The position numbers were made by a program, and so were the translations under genes. 64,000 nt of DNA from Komagataella phaffii GS115. Taxonomy: Eukaryota; Ascomycota; Pichiomycetes; Pichiales; Pichiaceae. Shown here one piece after another: positions 47,905 to 59,304 of the stretch (its first letter is position 1; each line of letters opens with the position of its first letter). Where the stretch lies: assembly GCF_000027005.1 (NCBI RefSeq), contig NC_012964.1:1736001-1800000 (forward strand). Reading direction: 5' to 3'. Below the pieces are notes generated by a model. That model did not search any database, was not told the DNA's origin, and saw only the letters and a list, made by a program, of their open reading frames with translations.

Positions 47905-50900
47905 ATGAAGTTTGGCAAGACCTTTATAGGTCATCAGATACCAGAGTGGTCTGGTGCCTATATGAACTATAAAGGCCTTAAGAAGCAAATAAAACGTATC
48001 AGCTTTGAATTACAGCAATTGAGATCTCAGGAAGTCGATTCGGTTGGTTTACTCAAAAACGAAACTATCAAAACGCATTTGGCCAAGTTCTTTTTTGATC
48101 TGGATAGGAATATTGAAAATGTTGACGACTTTTTTAACAAGCAGTATTCTGAGTATGAGAGAAGATTAAAAAAAATCATTTCCATTATTAGCGTCTTTTC
48201 TGATAGTCAAAACCAAAATATCGAAGAGGAAGAGCTAGACGAACTTTTGAACGTACTCATTAGTTTGAGATCTGACTTTCGTAATCTTAAATGGTATGGT
48301 GAGCTCAACAAGAGAGGATTTGTGAAAATTCTTAAGAAACTGGATAAGAAGGTAGGAACTACCTGTCAAAGCCAGTTTTTGAACTCTAGAGTCTATCCTC
48401 TGTCATTTGCCAACGAATTTGATATTCTTCGTCATTTGAATACCATAAATAAATATTTGACTGAGTATGGTCCTTGCTTAGAAAAGTTGTCTCCCTCAAG
48501 TGCTACAAGTTTAAAGATGGATTTGAAAGATCTGTCCATTGACACAGTCTTAAAGCAACAATCGAAAGAAAAGCAGAGTGCTTTGAATGCATTGGACATT
48601 TACGTATCCTACATTGAAAATGATGATTCTGAAGGTCTTAAGAGACGATTAATCAAAGAGAATCAGTCGTTTGACAGAATTCCGATGAAGTTACTAATCT
48701 CTTTGCTCAATAAAGCTGCCTTGAAGACTAAATACAAATGCATCGATTTGATCATTGTCGCTATTCCGATACTGGGTGACAAATCCGATATCAGTGGTCG
48801 TAATTTCTTTCACCACCATGTCATTGCATTGGGAAAACAATATGCTAAAGCTTCGGAATTGCGCAAGGAAATGAAGAAACAGCACTTATCATTCCAACCT
48901 GCTATGACTCCCGACGAAATCCATCAAAGTCGACGTCTTGGATCTTTTGGACCGGATGGTATCAACTCCAATGATTCCCCCAATGGATTACTTTACATCT
49001 TTCAAAAAATCCCAGAACACTTGAAGTTCGGCATTTTACAGAGGGATAATTATAAGAGAACACCTTTGCATTATGCTGCGCAGTACGGGCTGAGAGAAGT
49101 GACCAATATTATTGTACAGTGTCTTAAAAGGTGGGGAATGTGGCTCGATAATGTTTCAATCGATGATATATCGGTCTGGGGGGATTCAGACCATTTGACC
49201 CCGTTACATCTATCAGTTTTAGGCAAGCACCCATTGACATCAGAAGTTTTAGTGAATGCAATGGGGGAAAATGTGCCCCTTGCCTGTCCCAAACTTCTGC
49301 TTATAGCCTCAAGATTAAGTTCCCCTCCATTAATGAAGCTTCTTCTGAGTTGTCAAGGGATTAACATTGATTTTCAGAATCCTGAGAATAACGAGACGGC
49401 ATTATACATTGCTTGCCATTTGAATCTCTTGAGTTCCGTTAAATTTCTTCTAGAAAACAATGCTAGCACAGAAATTGGTGAATCAAGTTTTGGGTGGGAC
49501 TCCTTTGTTTATTGCTGCATCTGAAGGGCTGGAAGATATTGTGAAGCTTTTGATCAGCTATGGAGCAAAAATTGATGTTGTGGATGACAGTGGGTGGACT
49601 CCAAGAGAACACGCCTGCTTGAGAGGCCATCCATCTCTTGCTCCAATTTTAACCCCAGCGGATTACGATCCTTTCGAAGAAATCAAGAGGGAGAAGGAGA
49701 AGGACAAACTAAGAGAGAAAGAAAATGAAAAATTCAAGGAAGGGGACGTCGAAAAACTGAGACTTGGCTCTGAATCAGAAGGAACAATATCTCCCCAGAG
49801 TTCTACTCATAGCATTTTTGCCCCAGGATCCCCACTACCCGTTAGACCTTCGGAAGCTCCAGGAATCTATGACTTGGAATTGACAAGTACTTCAAGTATA
49901 GACGTTCTCCCAGATCGAAATAATTCTACTAGCAGGGCTGAAAATAGAACAACCAGTCTCAATGACGAGACTTCTAAGGTTTACAAGGCTTTCAAAAGCA
50001 ATTTGAACCTGAAGGAACGAAGTAAACAATCACCATCACCAGTTCCAATAAAGTCATTTGGACATATGTACTTAAACCCTGATGAAGCAATCGTTCTCAT
50101 AACTCTAGGAACAACGGATTTGCGGGATACCCATGAAGCAATTGACTTGAAAAGAGTGCCGATCTCTAAGGCTTATGCGACGGAACTGGATACGGCTTTG
50201 TCGGTTGTAATTAGACCACCTGAGAGACTTTCTCATGAGAATCATCCTGTTGTCCTAGATCTTCCACTGGATGATACTCATGGAAGCGCTACAGATCCAA
50301 TTACATTTAAGTGTTCGAAGCAGGAAGCAGAGAATATGATTATTTACTTTGACATTGTACCTACCTATTCTTTTGATATGAATAGAAACAGAGATGCCTT
50401 TTATATTGATTATAAGCAGCACGAGAATGGTTCAGAAGCAAATAAACACCAGCACCCGGACAAGAAGGTTTTAGGAAGAGCAGTCGCTTTACTATCAAGT
50501 GCTTATACTTCTGTTGGAACAAATTATAGATCTTTGAACAACGTTATTACCGTTCCAATTCTAGAGTCTGATTCTCTAGAGGTCTTGGGATCAGTAAGGT
50601 TCGAGTACAAACTTGTGAATGCTTTTACTCACCCAAAACTCACATTTGATAGAACCGAAACGTACTGGAAGTCATTAGTATCTACCAGGCTTATTGGTCA
50701 CAGGGGGTTGGGAAAGAATAGCAATAGCCGCAACTCGCTACAACTCGGAGAAAACACAGTGGAATCATTTATTGCGGCCGCTTCATTGGGTGCGTCATAT
50801 GTGGAGTTTGATGTTCAATTGACAAAGGACAATATACCTGTAGTCTATCATGATTTCCTGGTTGCAGAAACTGGGCTTGATGTTCCAATGTATGAGCTGA

Positions 50901-51780
50901 CAGCTGAGCAATTCCTGGGATTGAACCAACCCCATGGATTATTCCGCAAGAGTAATGATAGAGGCGAAACTCTTGATGACAATGTTCTGTTAAAGTCAAG
51001 AAATAATTTGAGCAGGCGAGGTAGGGCCATGTCTTCTGTCGATGCTGGCATCCTTTCACACAGATCCAAATCAAGTGAAAACGAAGACTTGGAGCAGTAC
51101 TCTGATGACTTTAACCCCTTTTTTGTAATCACAGAATGAAGCTAACCAGGACTTGGAAAGCCAACAAGTTCAAAGGTAACAGTAGAGGAACTTCGATCGC
51201 TTCACCATTTGTCACTTTGGAGCAACTATTTAAAAAATTGCCAAAAAACGTTGGATTCAATATTGAATGTAAGTATCCAATGCTGGACGAAGCCCAAGAG
51301 GAAGAGATGAGTCTGATTTTCCATGATCTAAATCATTGGGTTGACACAGTTTTAAAGGTTGTTTACGAGAACGCTGAAGGAAGGGATATTATTTTCTCCT
51401 CATTTCACCCTGATATCTGTATTCTTTTATCTCTGAAACAGCCTTCTATCCCAATTTTGTTCCTAACCGAAAGTGGAACACAGCAAATGGCTGATATCAG
51501 AGCTGCTTCTCTTCAAAGCGCTATCAGGTTTGCAAGAAAATGGAACCTTTTGGGCATAGTATCTGCTTCTGAGACAATTATCCGGGCACCTAGATTAGCG
51601 GCCGTTGTCAAAGCTTCTGGATTAGTTTGCGTTACTTATGGAGTAATGAACAACGAACCCGCCAATGCCAATCTGCAAGTGAAAGCAGGAGTTGATGCTG
51701 TTATTGTAGATAGTGTTCTTGCTGTTCGTGAAGGACTACGAAATCGTGAGAACGAGGAACAACAAGCTGAAGATGTATAG
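47905..51780 (+). CDS. GDE1: Glycerophosphocholine phosphodiesterase Gde1, frame broken at two points
   Basis: SPX-ankyrin-GDPD protein that hydrolyses glycerophosphocholine to choline and glycerol 3-phosphate. The SPX domain begins MKFGKTFIGHQIPEWSGAYMNY; ankyrin repeats lie about 48950-49650; the GDPD domain starts near 50695 with LIGHRGLGKN, LGENTVESF and VEFDVQLTKD, then VVYHD. The intact catalytic GDPD motif favours Gde1 over the related Pho81, whose domain is degenerate. The sequence does not read in one frame: similarity passes from 47905-49495 into a second frame, then returns to the first at about 51134. Each jump equals one base. The parts together cover about 1290 residues, near the 1223 of S. 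cerevisiae Gde1. Whether these are errors or mutations is unknown. Confidence 0.85.
49492..49498 (+). other. GDE1: Frame break 1 in GDE1 (apparent extra G in GGGTGGG)
   Basis: The ankyrin repeat runs ...IGESSFGW in the first frame and continues TPLFIAASEGLED in the next frame. One surplus G in GGGTGGG explains it. If untouched, translation ends at the TGA at 49522-49524. Confidence 0.75.
51133..51139 (+). other. GDE1: Frame break 2 in GDE1 (apparent missing base at AGAATGA)
   Basis: The middle frame ends ...FVITE at TGA 51137-51139, and the GDPD domain resumes MKLTRTWKANKFKGNSRG in the first frame from 51136. A single missing base near 51134-51136 explains it. No intron signals fit. Confidence 0.7.
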
Positions 51781-51968
51781 ATTTAGCTGAATTCAAAAGA
51801 ACAAAAAAAAGCTATTATTACGCAGCTTGGTTTTTGTAGTCTTTGTTCCCCCAGTTCACTATGCCAGGATAGTGCATCCCTCTCTCTCTAGGCTTCCTGT
51901 GATTTTTTTTCCTAGCTCGAATTTTATTGAAGCCACACTGATCTTTCTCTCATCATACTGGTTAAGCA

Positions 51969-52508
51969 ATGTCAAGATTAATAACCCGATCCATAGTCAG
52001 AACTAACCTGCTAACCAATCTCAGGAGATCGGCATTGGTAACACAAAGAACTCCAGTATCAAGCTTGTTTGTTCAAAGTACCACCAACAAGTATGCAGTC
52101 CCAGTATTTTTGTTTCGAAGCTACTCCAAGCAGCCTATCATTACTGAGGAACCTCCAGCCAAAGTGTACAATTATGAGCAAATAAAGGATATAACTGAAG
52201 CTCCGGACAGCAATGTGGTGCTGGTGGACGTCAGAGAACCTGATGAGTACAAAGCTGGTTTCATACCTGGGGCTGTCAACATTCCGTTCAAATCATCACC
52301 CGGAGCACTAAACCTCTCCAAAGAAGACTTTTTGGATACATTTGAATTTGAGAAGCCTAGTAAGGACAAGGAGCTGATTTTTTATTGTCTAGGAGGAGTT
52401 CGATCCAGTGCTGCAGAGGAATTGGCGGGCACTTTTGGGTATCTGAAAAGAGGTAACTATATCGGTTCTTGGGAAGATTGGGTTGCCCATGAAGACAAGA
52501 AGAAATGA
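51969..52508 (+). CDS. RDL2: Mitochondrial rhodanese-domain sulfurtransferase Rdl2-like
   Basis: A 179-residue single-domain rhodanese. An Arg-rich presequence (SRLITRSIVRTNLLTNLRRS) indicates mitochondrial import. The rhodanese domain runs from about 68 to 175: VVLVDVREPDEYKAGFIPGAVNIPF, then the active-site loop YCLGGVRSS with Cys140, and the end YIGSWEDWVAHE. It probably transfers sulfur from thiosulfate to cyanide or glutathione-type acceptors. Rdl2 (mitochondrial) fits better than its cytosolic relative Rdl1 because of the presequence. Confidence 0.88.
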   Translation: MSRLITRSIVRTNLLTNLRRSALVTQRTPVSSLFVQSTTNKYAVPVFLFRSYSKQPIITEEPPAKVYNYEQIKDITEAPDSNVVLVDVREPDEYKAGFIPGAVNIPFKSSPGALNLSKEDFLDTFEFEKPSKDKELIFYCLGGVRSSAAEELAGTFGYLKRGNYIGSWEDWVAHEDKKK

Positions 52509-53166
52509 AGGCTGGACGTTTTACGAGCTGTCTAGGTATAGTTATGTGAACTTGGATAAGTAATTGTTCTCGTTATATAATATATAATTTTTTTATTTAA
52601 AGATTAATATATTTTCCCATAAAAGATAAATTAGACGGAAGACTTTGACATCCTACGAGAAAATTCATGTGCAACGTTATACATTTAACCTTAATTTTTT
52701 TTCCAAACTCGTCTGAAAACATGAACCAACGTAGAATACTCCAGAGAATAATTATAAATATGCGATAAGTAAGATTAGCATCAAATAAACTAATTTTAGT
52801 ATCAATTCCCTAAACCAGGTAGTCTTAAGACCTGCTTTCAGTCTTAGTAGTCGGTTGTCTCCTAACCCGTTTCGACATTTCTAGCTCATCCCCCTTAGCC
52901 CCAGCTTACGTGCATAAAACCGTTTTTTCCGGTACATCCCATCCGAATTTAAAATCCCCTGAAATCCTAAAAAGAAAGCCATCGGCCCGATAAGATGGAA
53001 AAGATAATTCTTCGTTCACGTGACATTCAAGGGGGATAAACTAAAACAAGAACAATAACTAGGCTCTTCTTACTCATGCTACCTATTAATCCCTTGAATT
53101 TATATAGCCTCCTTGGATGAATGAAAATTTTGCTCTTTTGCTCCTCTATCCATTTTTCTTATCAAG
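52509..53166. other. Long intergenic region upstream of the F-box-like gene
   Basis: 658 bp with no supported ORF or RNA gene. The left part (52560-52640) is very AT-rich with ATATAATATATAA and poly-T words. The right part has a CACGTG at 53017-53022 in TTCACGTGAC and a GGGGATAA word. A palindrome GTCTTAAGAC lies near 52822. A large regulatory region, an origin or an unannotated RNA would all be possible. Confidence 0.4.
53017..53022. promoter_or_regulatory. CACGTG site upstream of the F-box-like gene
   Basis: CACGTG in the context TTCACGTGAC, 145 bp before the ATG at 53167. The flank TCACGTGA suits Cbf1 better than Pho4. Function is inferred. Confidence 0.3.
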
Positions 53167-55209
53167 ATGATTGATCGGTTGCCCTTAGAGATTCGAAGTG
53201 TTGTGGCCCAGAACCTGCCGCAAACGGACAAGTTTCATCTATTGCTCACCAGCAAGAAACTTTACAGAAGCACTATTGACAGTGTTTATGAGTCTATTGT
53301 CATAGATGGCAATATGATTTATTTCCATCCCGAGTTAAGCTCTTATTTATACCAACGAAACAGCAGTATTGAAGGGAGTGGTAACGCGTTTGTGACTTTG
53401 ATCCATACATACCATGGTTTGAAGAGTTTTTGCAAAAGGCTGATCAAAGACCCCAAGTTAATATCAAAGATCCGGTATTTTGAGATATCTAATAACTTGC
53501 CAGACAACTTTATCGAATTTGAAATCTACGAGTACTTGATTAAAATATTCCCAGTGATGACCAATCTCCGATTCCTTACAGTTAACTACAACTCCTGCTA
53601 CATTAATTTGAACGCGTTCCTTATGAAGTTACCTGAAACAGCCAGAATGCAGATCAAATGCATCGAAGGTGACTTTACTTCCAATGTGCTTATGCATGGA
53701 CCAACAGCAAGTATCAAAGACAACAATGACCTTATTCGCATAAGTTCCAACAGTTTAAGTAGCCTGAAACTTTACAATCTATCAAAGGAACTTGATTTCA
53801 GGTTACCACCAATGTCTAATTTGAATGTTTTGCACTTGAATGGTAAAAACTATAATGCCTCCAATTACAGAGTCCCTGCAGTTTATAACATCGTGAACAC
53901 TCTGGGTATAGACTTCAACTTTGTTCAAGAGAATTTCAACAAGTTCTTTTATAACGGAATGACTAACGAGGTTAACGTCACCAGCTTCAACTCTATCTTC
54001 AACCATTACGATAATCAGTTAGTTATTGAAGAAGATCAAGAAGTGATCAATTTTCATAGAATATTTGCCCCAGAAGTGAAATTCGATTCTCTAGTAGAAT
54101 TCAAATTGGATCATTTTACCATTGATTACGCTAATTTGGAATTCCTTAGAAAACACCTAAATTTGAGACAATGTCAAAAGTTGTCCCTTTTGGATATCAA
54201 AGAGTTGACACAATTCTTTGATGACGACGATCCTATGGAGGAAGAAGATTATGAAATTTCCGATACCGATTCAATGGATTTCCAATTCAATATCATAGGG
54301 GATGATATTACTGAGGTGATGCAGTATGACGCGGCGAATAACGATCAACGATTTCCTGATGACCTTTTCTTCTTATACAGTTTGAAAGACCAAGTGCAGA
54401 ACCTCTCAGAGCTCAATGTTAAGGTGAAAAACAAAGTGAAAGATATTGTTCCGCTCTTGCTTCAAAAAATTGCACGTTTGGAAAAATTATATGCATTCAT
54501 ATATTATTACCCCAGCAGTAGGCAATTTCGAAGCTGGAGCCATCAGATCAGGACTTACTTCGCTTCTTTGAATAAGCACTCTAATACTATAACAAGGCTG
54601 ATAATTGATACCGAAGATCAGGCAAACAACGAAATTTTGGAAGTCCCATCATTTGTTTTAAAGCATTACTTGCCCCTGTTTCACAGCTTAAGGTGTCTTC
54701 GTATTCCGGTCTCAATTCACCATATTCACCATATACTTTTGAGGTTGCATGCTTTCAACTTAGAGTATCTGGAGTTGATATTTCCAGAGTTTAATTATTG
54801 TCAAAATGCAAGCCAATCCAATAGCAACAATAGCAGCACTAGCAGCGTCAGCAGTGGGCTCATTATCAACAACGACTACATGAACAGCTCTCCATACGTA
54901 TCACATGTCTTGTACAATAGTGGGAAGACTATTGATGCGAAAGAAGTTATTGACTGGAACCAATATTATGGATTTTCTGAATCCTTAAGCCCAGGACAGC
55001 TCTTAGCTTTGGTCAAGTTTGATTCAACTCAGAACTTGAATTTGTCGTCCTTTAGGCTGAAGCAACTTGCTCGCTTATTCAAGCTCAAATTCCCCAGTCT
55101 GCGGTACCTCAAGATCTTTAATGTCATCATCAAGTTGGATAGTCTTAGCCACATTGAGATTAGGGAGAAGGGCCTAGAAAAATGGTTCAATAGTCAGCTG
55201 TTGAGCTGA
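53167..55209 (+). CDS. F-box-like protein with leucine-rich region, unidentified
   Basis: A 680-residue protein. The N-terminal 40 residues (IDRLPLEIRSVVAQNLPQTDKFHLLLTSKKLY) have the Leu-Pro and SK/LY pattern of an F-box, so it is probably a substrate receptor for an SCF ubiquitin ligase. The rest shows irregular leucine-rich segments without a strict repeat. Two low-complexity stretches interrupt it: an acidic DDDDPMEEEDYE at about 356-367, and an Asn/Ser run (about 551-565). I cannot name an orthologue. Unusual among neighbours is the long 658-bp upstream region. Confidence 0.65.
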   Translation: MIDRLPLEIRSVVAQNLPQTDKFHLLLTSKKLYRSTIDSVYESIVIDGNMIYFHPELSSYLYQRNSSIEGSGNAFVTLIHTYHGLKSFCKRLIKDPKLISKIRYFEISNNLPDNFIEFEIYEYLIKIFPVMTNLRFLTVNYNSCYINLNAFLMKLPETARMQIKCIEGDFTSNVLMHGPTASIKDNNDLIRISSNSLSSLKLYNLSKELDFRLPPMSNLNVLHLNGKNYNASNYRVPAVYNIVNTLGIDFNFVQENFNKFFYNGMTNEVNVTSFNSIFNHYDNQLVIEEDQEVINFHRIFAPEVKFDSLVEFKLDHFTIDYANLEFLRKHLNLRQCQKLSLLDIKELTQFFDDDDPMEEEDYEISDTDSMDFQFNIIGDDITEVMQYDAANNDQRFPDDLFFLYSLKDQVQNLSELNVKVKNKVKDIVPLLLQKIARLEKLYAFIYYYPSSRQFRSWSHQIRTYFASLNKHSNTITRLIIDTEDQANNEILEVPSFVLKHYLPLFHSLRCLRIPVSIHHIHHILLRLHAFNLEYLELIFPEFNYCQNASQSNSNNSSTSSVSSGLIINNDYMNSSPYVSHVLYNSGKTIDAKEVIDWNQYYGFSESLSPGQLLALVKFDSTQNLNLSSFRLKQLARLFKLKFPSLRYLKIFNVIIKLDSLSHIEIREKGLEKWFNSQLLS

Positions 55210-55290
55210 AACTAATCAAATAAGAAAGAAATATAAAGCTACTTAACTCATTAATTGCATAAATCATAACGTAATATTACCGTAAAAGTT

Positions 55291-55803
55291 TTATTTTGGC
55301 CTGGAATAGTTCAGTGTTCCACAATTTTTGCATGTCCTTTTCTCTAAATCCGTTTCAAAGGAAACGATTGCGTCCTTCACTTGCGTTCCCAAATCAGAGC
55401 AGTAAAACTCAGTTTCATGCACTATTTCCTTGCAATTCAGACAATACCATCTAATACGGTCATTCAGTCCCTGAGGACGATCCTGTTCAACCACTAAGCC
55501 AATAGTATCAGCAAACCTCACTGGACTATGTGGCGTATTACCTGGTAGCAAAAACGATTCTCCTTCATTGATAATAATGTCCTTAAATTCACCATCATCC
55601 ACGACTTTAAGACACATGTGGCCCTTGTATTGATAGAAGTATTCAGGTGTCTGATTAACATGATAATCGGTTCTCTCATTAGGCCCACCTACAATCATTA
55701 CCGTAAATCCTCCTCTGTGGAGACAGTAATTATTAACCGGAGGTTGCAAGAGATGTCCATTCTCTTCTATCCATTTCGGGATGTTGATTGGAGGTGGTAG
55801 CAT
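55291..55803 (-). CDS. BNA1: 3-hydroxyanthranilate 3,4-dioxygenase Bna1
   Basis: A 170-residue cupin-type iron enzyme of the kynurenine route to NAD, opening 3-hydroxyanthranilate. I start at ATG 55803 ([20 protein letters not shown]), the usual N-terminus; the frame runs upstream to an ATG at 56070, adding 89 residues unlike the family. Iron ligands are visible in [13 protein letters not shown] (His and Glu) and in NTPHSPVR (His). The C-terminal rubredoxin-like pairs CLNC and CKNC are present, as in fungal and bacterial forms. Length matches S. cerevisiae Bna1 (177). Confidence 0.95.
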   Translation of the reverse strand: MLPPPINIPKWIEENGHLLQPPVNNYCLHRGGFTVMIVGGPNERTDYHVNQTPEYFYQYKGHMCLKVVDDGEFKDIIINEGESFLLPGNTPHSPVRFADTIGLVVEQDRPQGLNDRIRWYCLNCKEIVHETEFYCSDLGTQVKDAIVSFETDLEKRTCKNCGTLNYSRPK

Positions 55804-56083
55804 TGGGCGAAGGTTTAGGAATAGAAGTGAAAAAAAAAACTCAGAGTTATCACCCGATTTTGATAAGCTAAGGGTTGGAAACTCCAGTGAGCACCGGCGA
55901 GGGAATTTTAAAGTGATGTTAGAATGCGCGCTGTAGCAATTTCTCACGGTGCTGGCTTGAAAAGCATTCAACTTACTGAAGAGATTATTTTTGCCAATTG
56001 GTGGTATGTAAAATTGCAAAGCAATTATTGTGTCTGAAAGGGAAACCTTGCAGGATATATAGTATGGCATGAAGTACGGAATG

Positions 56084-58695
56084 TTACAAAAATCTATCGT
56101 TAAATGCCCGCTCTAACCACTTGAATAACCTCTCGTAGATCACTTTATTTGCGTTGTGATGGGCAATGCTATGTTCACTGTCGGGATACACCTGAAGATC
56201 GTAATTCACAACACCATTAATATTGAACTGGTCCAGTAAGGTTAGTGTGTTCTGAAAATGCACGTTATCATCAGTAGTCCCGTGACAAACCAAGAATCGG
56301 TTTACATTCTTAAAATTGGAAACCTTCTTAATGACGCTGTGTTCACTGTAGCCTTCAACATTGTCCTTTGGAAGGTTCATGTATCTTTCAGTGTAGATGG
56401 AGTCATACAAAAGCCAATTAGTTACTGGAGCAACAGCCATACCATATTTGAAAACCTCTCCAGAATCATATTCCAATGTCTTAAGCGTAGTGAACCCACC
56501 GTAAGACCACCCCCATATCGCAGTTTTGTCAGGATTCACAAATGAGTGATCTGAAATCCACTTGGAAACTACTGCAGTGATGTCTCGTGGTTCCCAGTAG
56601 CCTATTTTCTCTGTAGCGTAAGATTTAAAAGCCCAGCTTTTACCTCCAGTACCTCTCGGATCTATGTAAAGCACTATTGCATCCAGTGACGAAGAAATAA
56701 TATGCTCAAACCCAATGTTGAACTGCACATCTAACTTCTGGGAGCCCGGTCCACCATAAATGTTGACCAACAGTGGGTACTTCTTGCTAGGATTAAAATT
56801 GGCAGGCAACACTTCAATCATGTTCAGTGTGACGCCGTCCTCAAGTGTTACATTAGTATAGGTAGAAACAGGAACGCTGTGAGTTGCTAAACTAACCTCG
56901 ACAATTCCTCTATTAGACGATAAAATGTCATCAAGACTTGTTGTACTAGGGTCAGAAAGATCAATAAATTTCTGGTATGGGAGTTTGGGGCCTCTGTAAG
57001 ATAGTAAAGCATATTTTCCCTTAATGTTTACATCAAAGTACCCAGGTTCTTTGATATCCATAACAGCCTTAACCTTGGGTCCCGTTAATGATGTATAATA
57101 CAAGTGATGTTCCATTGATGATTCTTTGGTGCCGATAAAGTAGACTCTATCTTCAAGCACTTCTAAAACTCCAGGTCCAACAACATTCCATGAACCATCT
57201 GTAAGCACAATATACTTATCGGATGTGCAGTCTGGATAATAAGCCAAGTGATCGTAGTCCTCATAATAGATTACATCAATGTAACCAATGGTATCTCCAA
57301 CGACAGGATAAACAGAAAATTCTCCAGTGAACCAGCCGTTATACTCAGTTGCATCATGTTTTCTCACCACCGAAGCAGAATTGGCTTCAATGTCCACTAG
57401 AGTAACTTCCATTTTTTTCGAAGTGCGGTCTGTGAACTTCGACAAGAAAAAAGAATTGTCTATCCATTTTAAACTGTAAAGCACGAAGTCTTCTCCCAAA
57501 GAAACTGCTGCTCCAATATTTAGCTTTTCTAACTTTTGCTTGGCAACGTTGTAACTAAACAAAGAAACCAGGGGGTTGTCAAATCCTGGTTTTGGATATT
57601 TCAATCGATCAATGACCGGATATTTCGACACAGAGCCTGTTTCTTCAAAAAAATGCTGCAAGTTGAAGGTTGGGACATTGCTGTCATCAAGTCTCAAGAA
57701 CGTAAAGTACGATCCATCGTCATTCCACCATATGGCTCTGTCGCTACTTAAAACTTCCTCTTCATAGATCCAGTCAGGCTTACCATTGTAAATACTCTCA
57801 TCACCATCAAAAGTTACCTGCTTAACCTCTAAAGTTGAGAGTTGTTTGAGGTATACATTGTTTTCAAAAACGAATACTACATGATCACCTGAGGGCGACC
57901 ATTCAACGAAGCTCAATGCCTTGTCATCGTAGACAGGTACAAAGCTATCCTCTTGGTCGCTTTCCTTATCATATATGAAATATTTTGCAAACGTAGAATG
58001 TCTCCAGTGTTTTTCATAGTCGCATGCGACTAAGAATTTGGCAGAATCGTAAGGAGAAATGGTGACAAATGACACTGTATACGTGATTCCATTTACTTCA
58101 ATTTTCTCATAGTTAAATACAGTTCGACCGTGTTGAGAGTCTGTAATCCTCTTTTCATCTATACGATGAAAACTGTGTTCATAGTATATGTCATCTTCAC
58201 CACGAGAGATCAGTTTTGGATAGACATTGTACAGACCTGATCTCCAGCCGCTAAGGCTCAATTTAGCTCCTTTTTGATAATCAGTGTTAGAATCTTTGCT
58301 TTCAGGTAATTCAGTCTGTTTTGGTTCAACGATTAGACGTGGTGGCAGAAGCAGTTCCGTGGCTGTTTGAATCTGGAACGTACTCGTTCAAATTGGAAAA
58401 TCGATTGTCCCTCGCATACAAGGTCAAAGAGAAACAGCCAGATAACAAAGCAAATACCAAATATTAGCATACAGCTCTTTCTTGATACTCCAGACTTTGA
58501 AAACTTGGCCAAGTTATCAGTATAATTGAGATTTTCGTTCTCATCTTCATTATCACATTCTTGGGAAAGCGAATCATTGCGATGTCTTCTAGCATACTCA
58601 TTAATGTTTTCCAATATGGACGAATTGGAAGAACGTGGACTTAGATTCTCTTGAAGCTCTATATCGAACGGGTTCTCAGCTGTCCGAGATGTCAT
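56084..58695 (-). CDS. STE13: Dipeptidyl aminopeptidase Ste13/Dap2 family, N-terminal frame broken
   Basis: Type II membrane serine protease of the DPP4 family; Ste13 trims Glu-Ala/Asp-Ala dipeptides from alpha-factor in the late Golgi, and Dap2 is its vacuolar relative. The lumenal part (minus strand 58332-56084) is intact: PDWIYEEEV, nucleophile GWSYGG (Ser codon near 56505), DDNVHF and the catalytic His in [10 protein letters not shown]. The cytosolic tail and membrane anchor ([16 protein letters not shown]) are encoded from ATG 58695. Between them the sequence needs two shifts: near 58424 and again near 58335, with the stretch [18 protein letters not shown] in a third frame. A GTG-initiated extension to 58749 is not used. 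Assignment between Ste13 and Dap2 is uncertain. Confidence 0.85.
58333..58338 (-). other. STE13: Frame break 2 in the STE13/DAP2 gene
   Basis: The third-frame stretch ending [10 protein letters not shown] meets a stop just downstream (TCTAATCGTTGA), whereas the catalytic-domain frame reads [13 protein letters not shown] across the same bases. A shift of two bases (or one the other way) near 58335 joins them. Confidence 0.55.
58421..58426 (-). other. STE13: Frame break 1 in the STE13/DAP2 gene (stem after membrane anchor)
   Basis: Minus strand CTTTGACCTTG: removing the A (base 58424) continues the anchor as [12 protein letters not shown]. As given, the frame runs on into an unrelated Cys/Phe-rich tail and stops at 58333. 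Confidence 0.6.
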
Positions 58696-58830
58696 TGTCT
58701 CTCGGGAAATGGATAGATTATCAGGGGTAAGGACAAGAGCTAAAGGCACGTAAACGTAATTTCCAAGTTATTACCCGATTAGTGTTTTCAAAAACTTTAA
58801 ATTTTCAGTCTTCTCATTTTCATGCCTTAG

Positions 58831-59304
<474 letters not shown>

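Noticed and set aside
49480..49530. An intron at the first GDE1 break
   Set aside because: The ankyrin repeat is continuous apart from one base, leaving no room for an intron.
47905..51780. Identity as PHO81 instead of GDE1
   Set aside because: The GDPD motif HRGLGKN...ENT...EFDVQLTKD is intact, whereas that domain is degenerate in Pho81, and the neighbour CQD1 fits GDE1.
58240..58400. An intron (GTACGT donor, TTCTAAC branch) to explain the STE13/DAP2 frame change
   Set aside because: No acceptor restores the correct phase, and the skipped bases encode a sensible stem sequence in a third frame.
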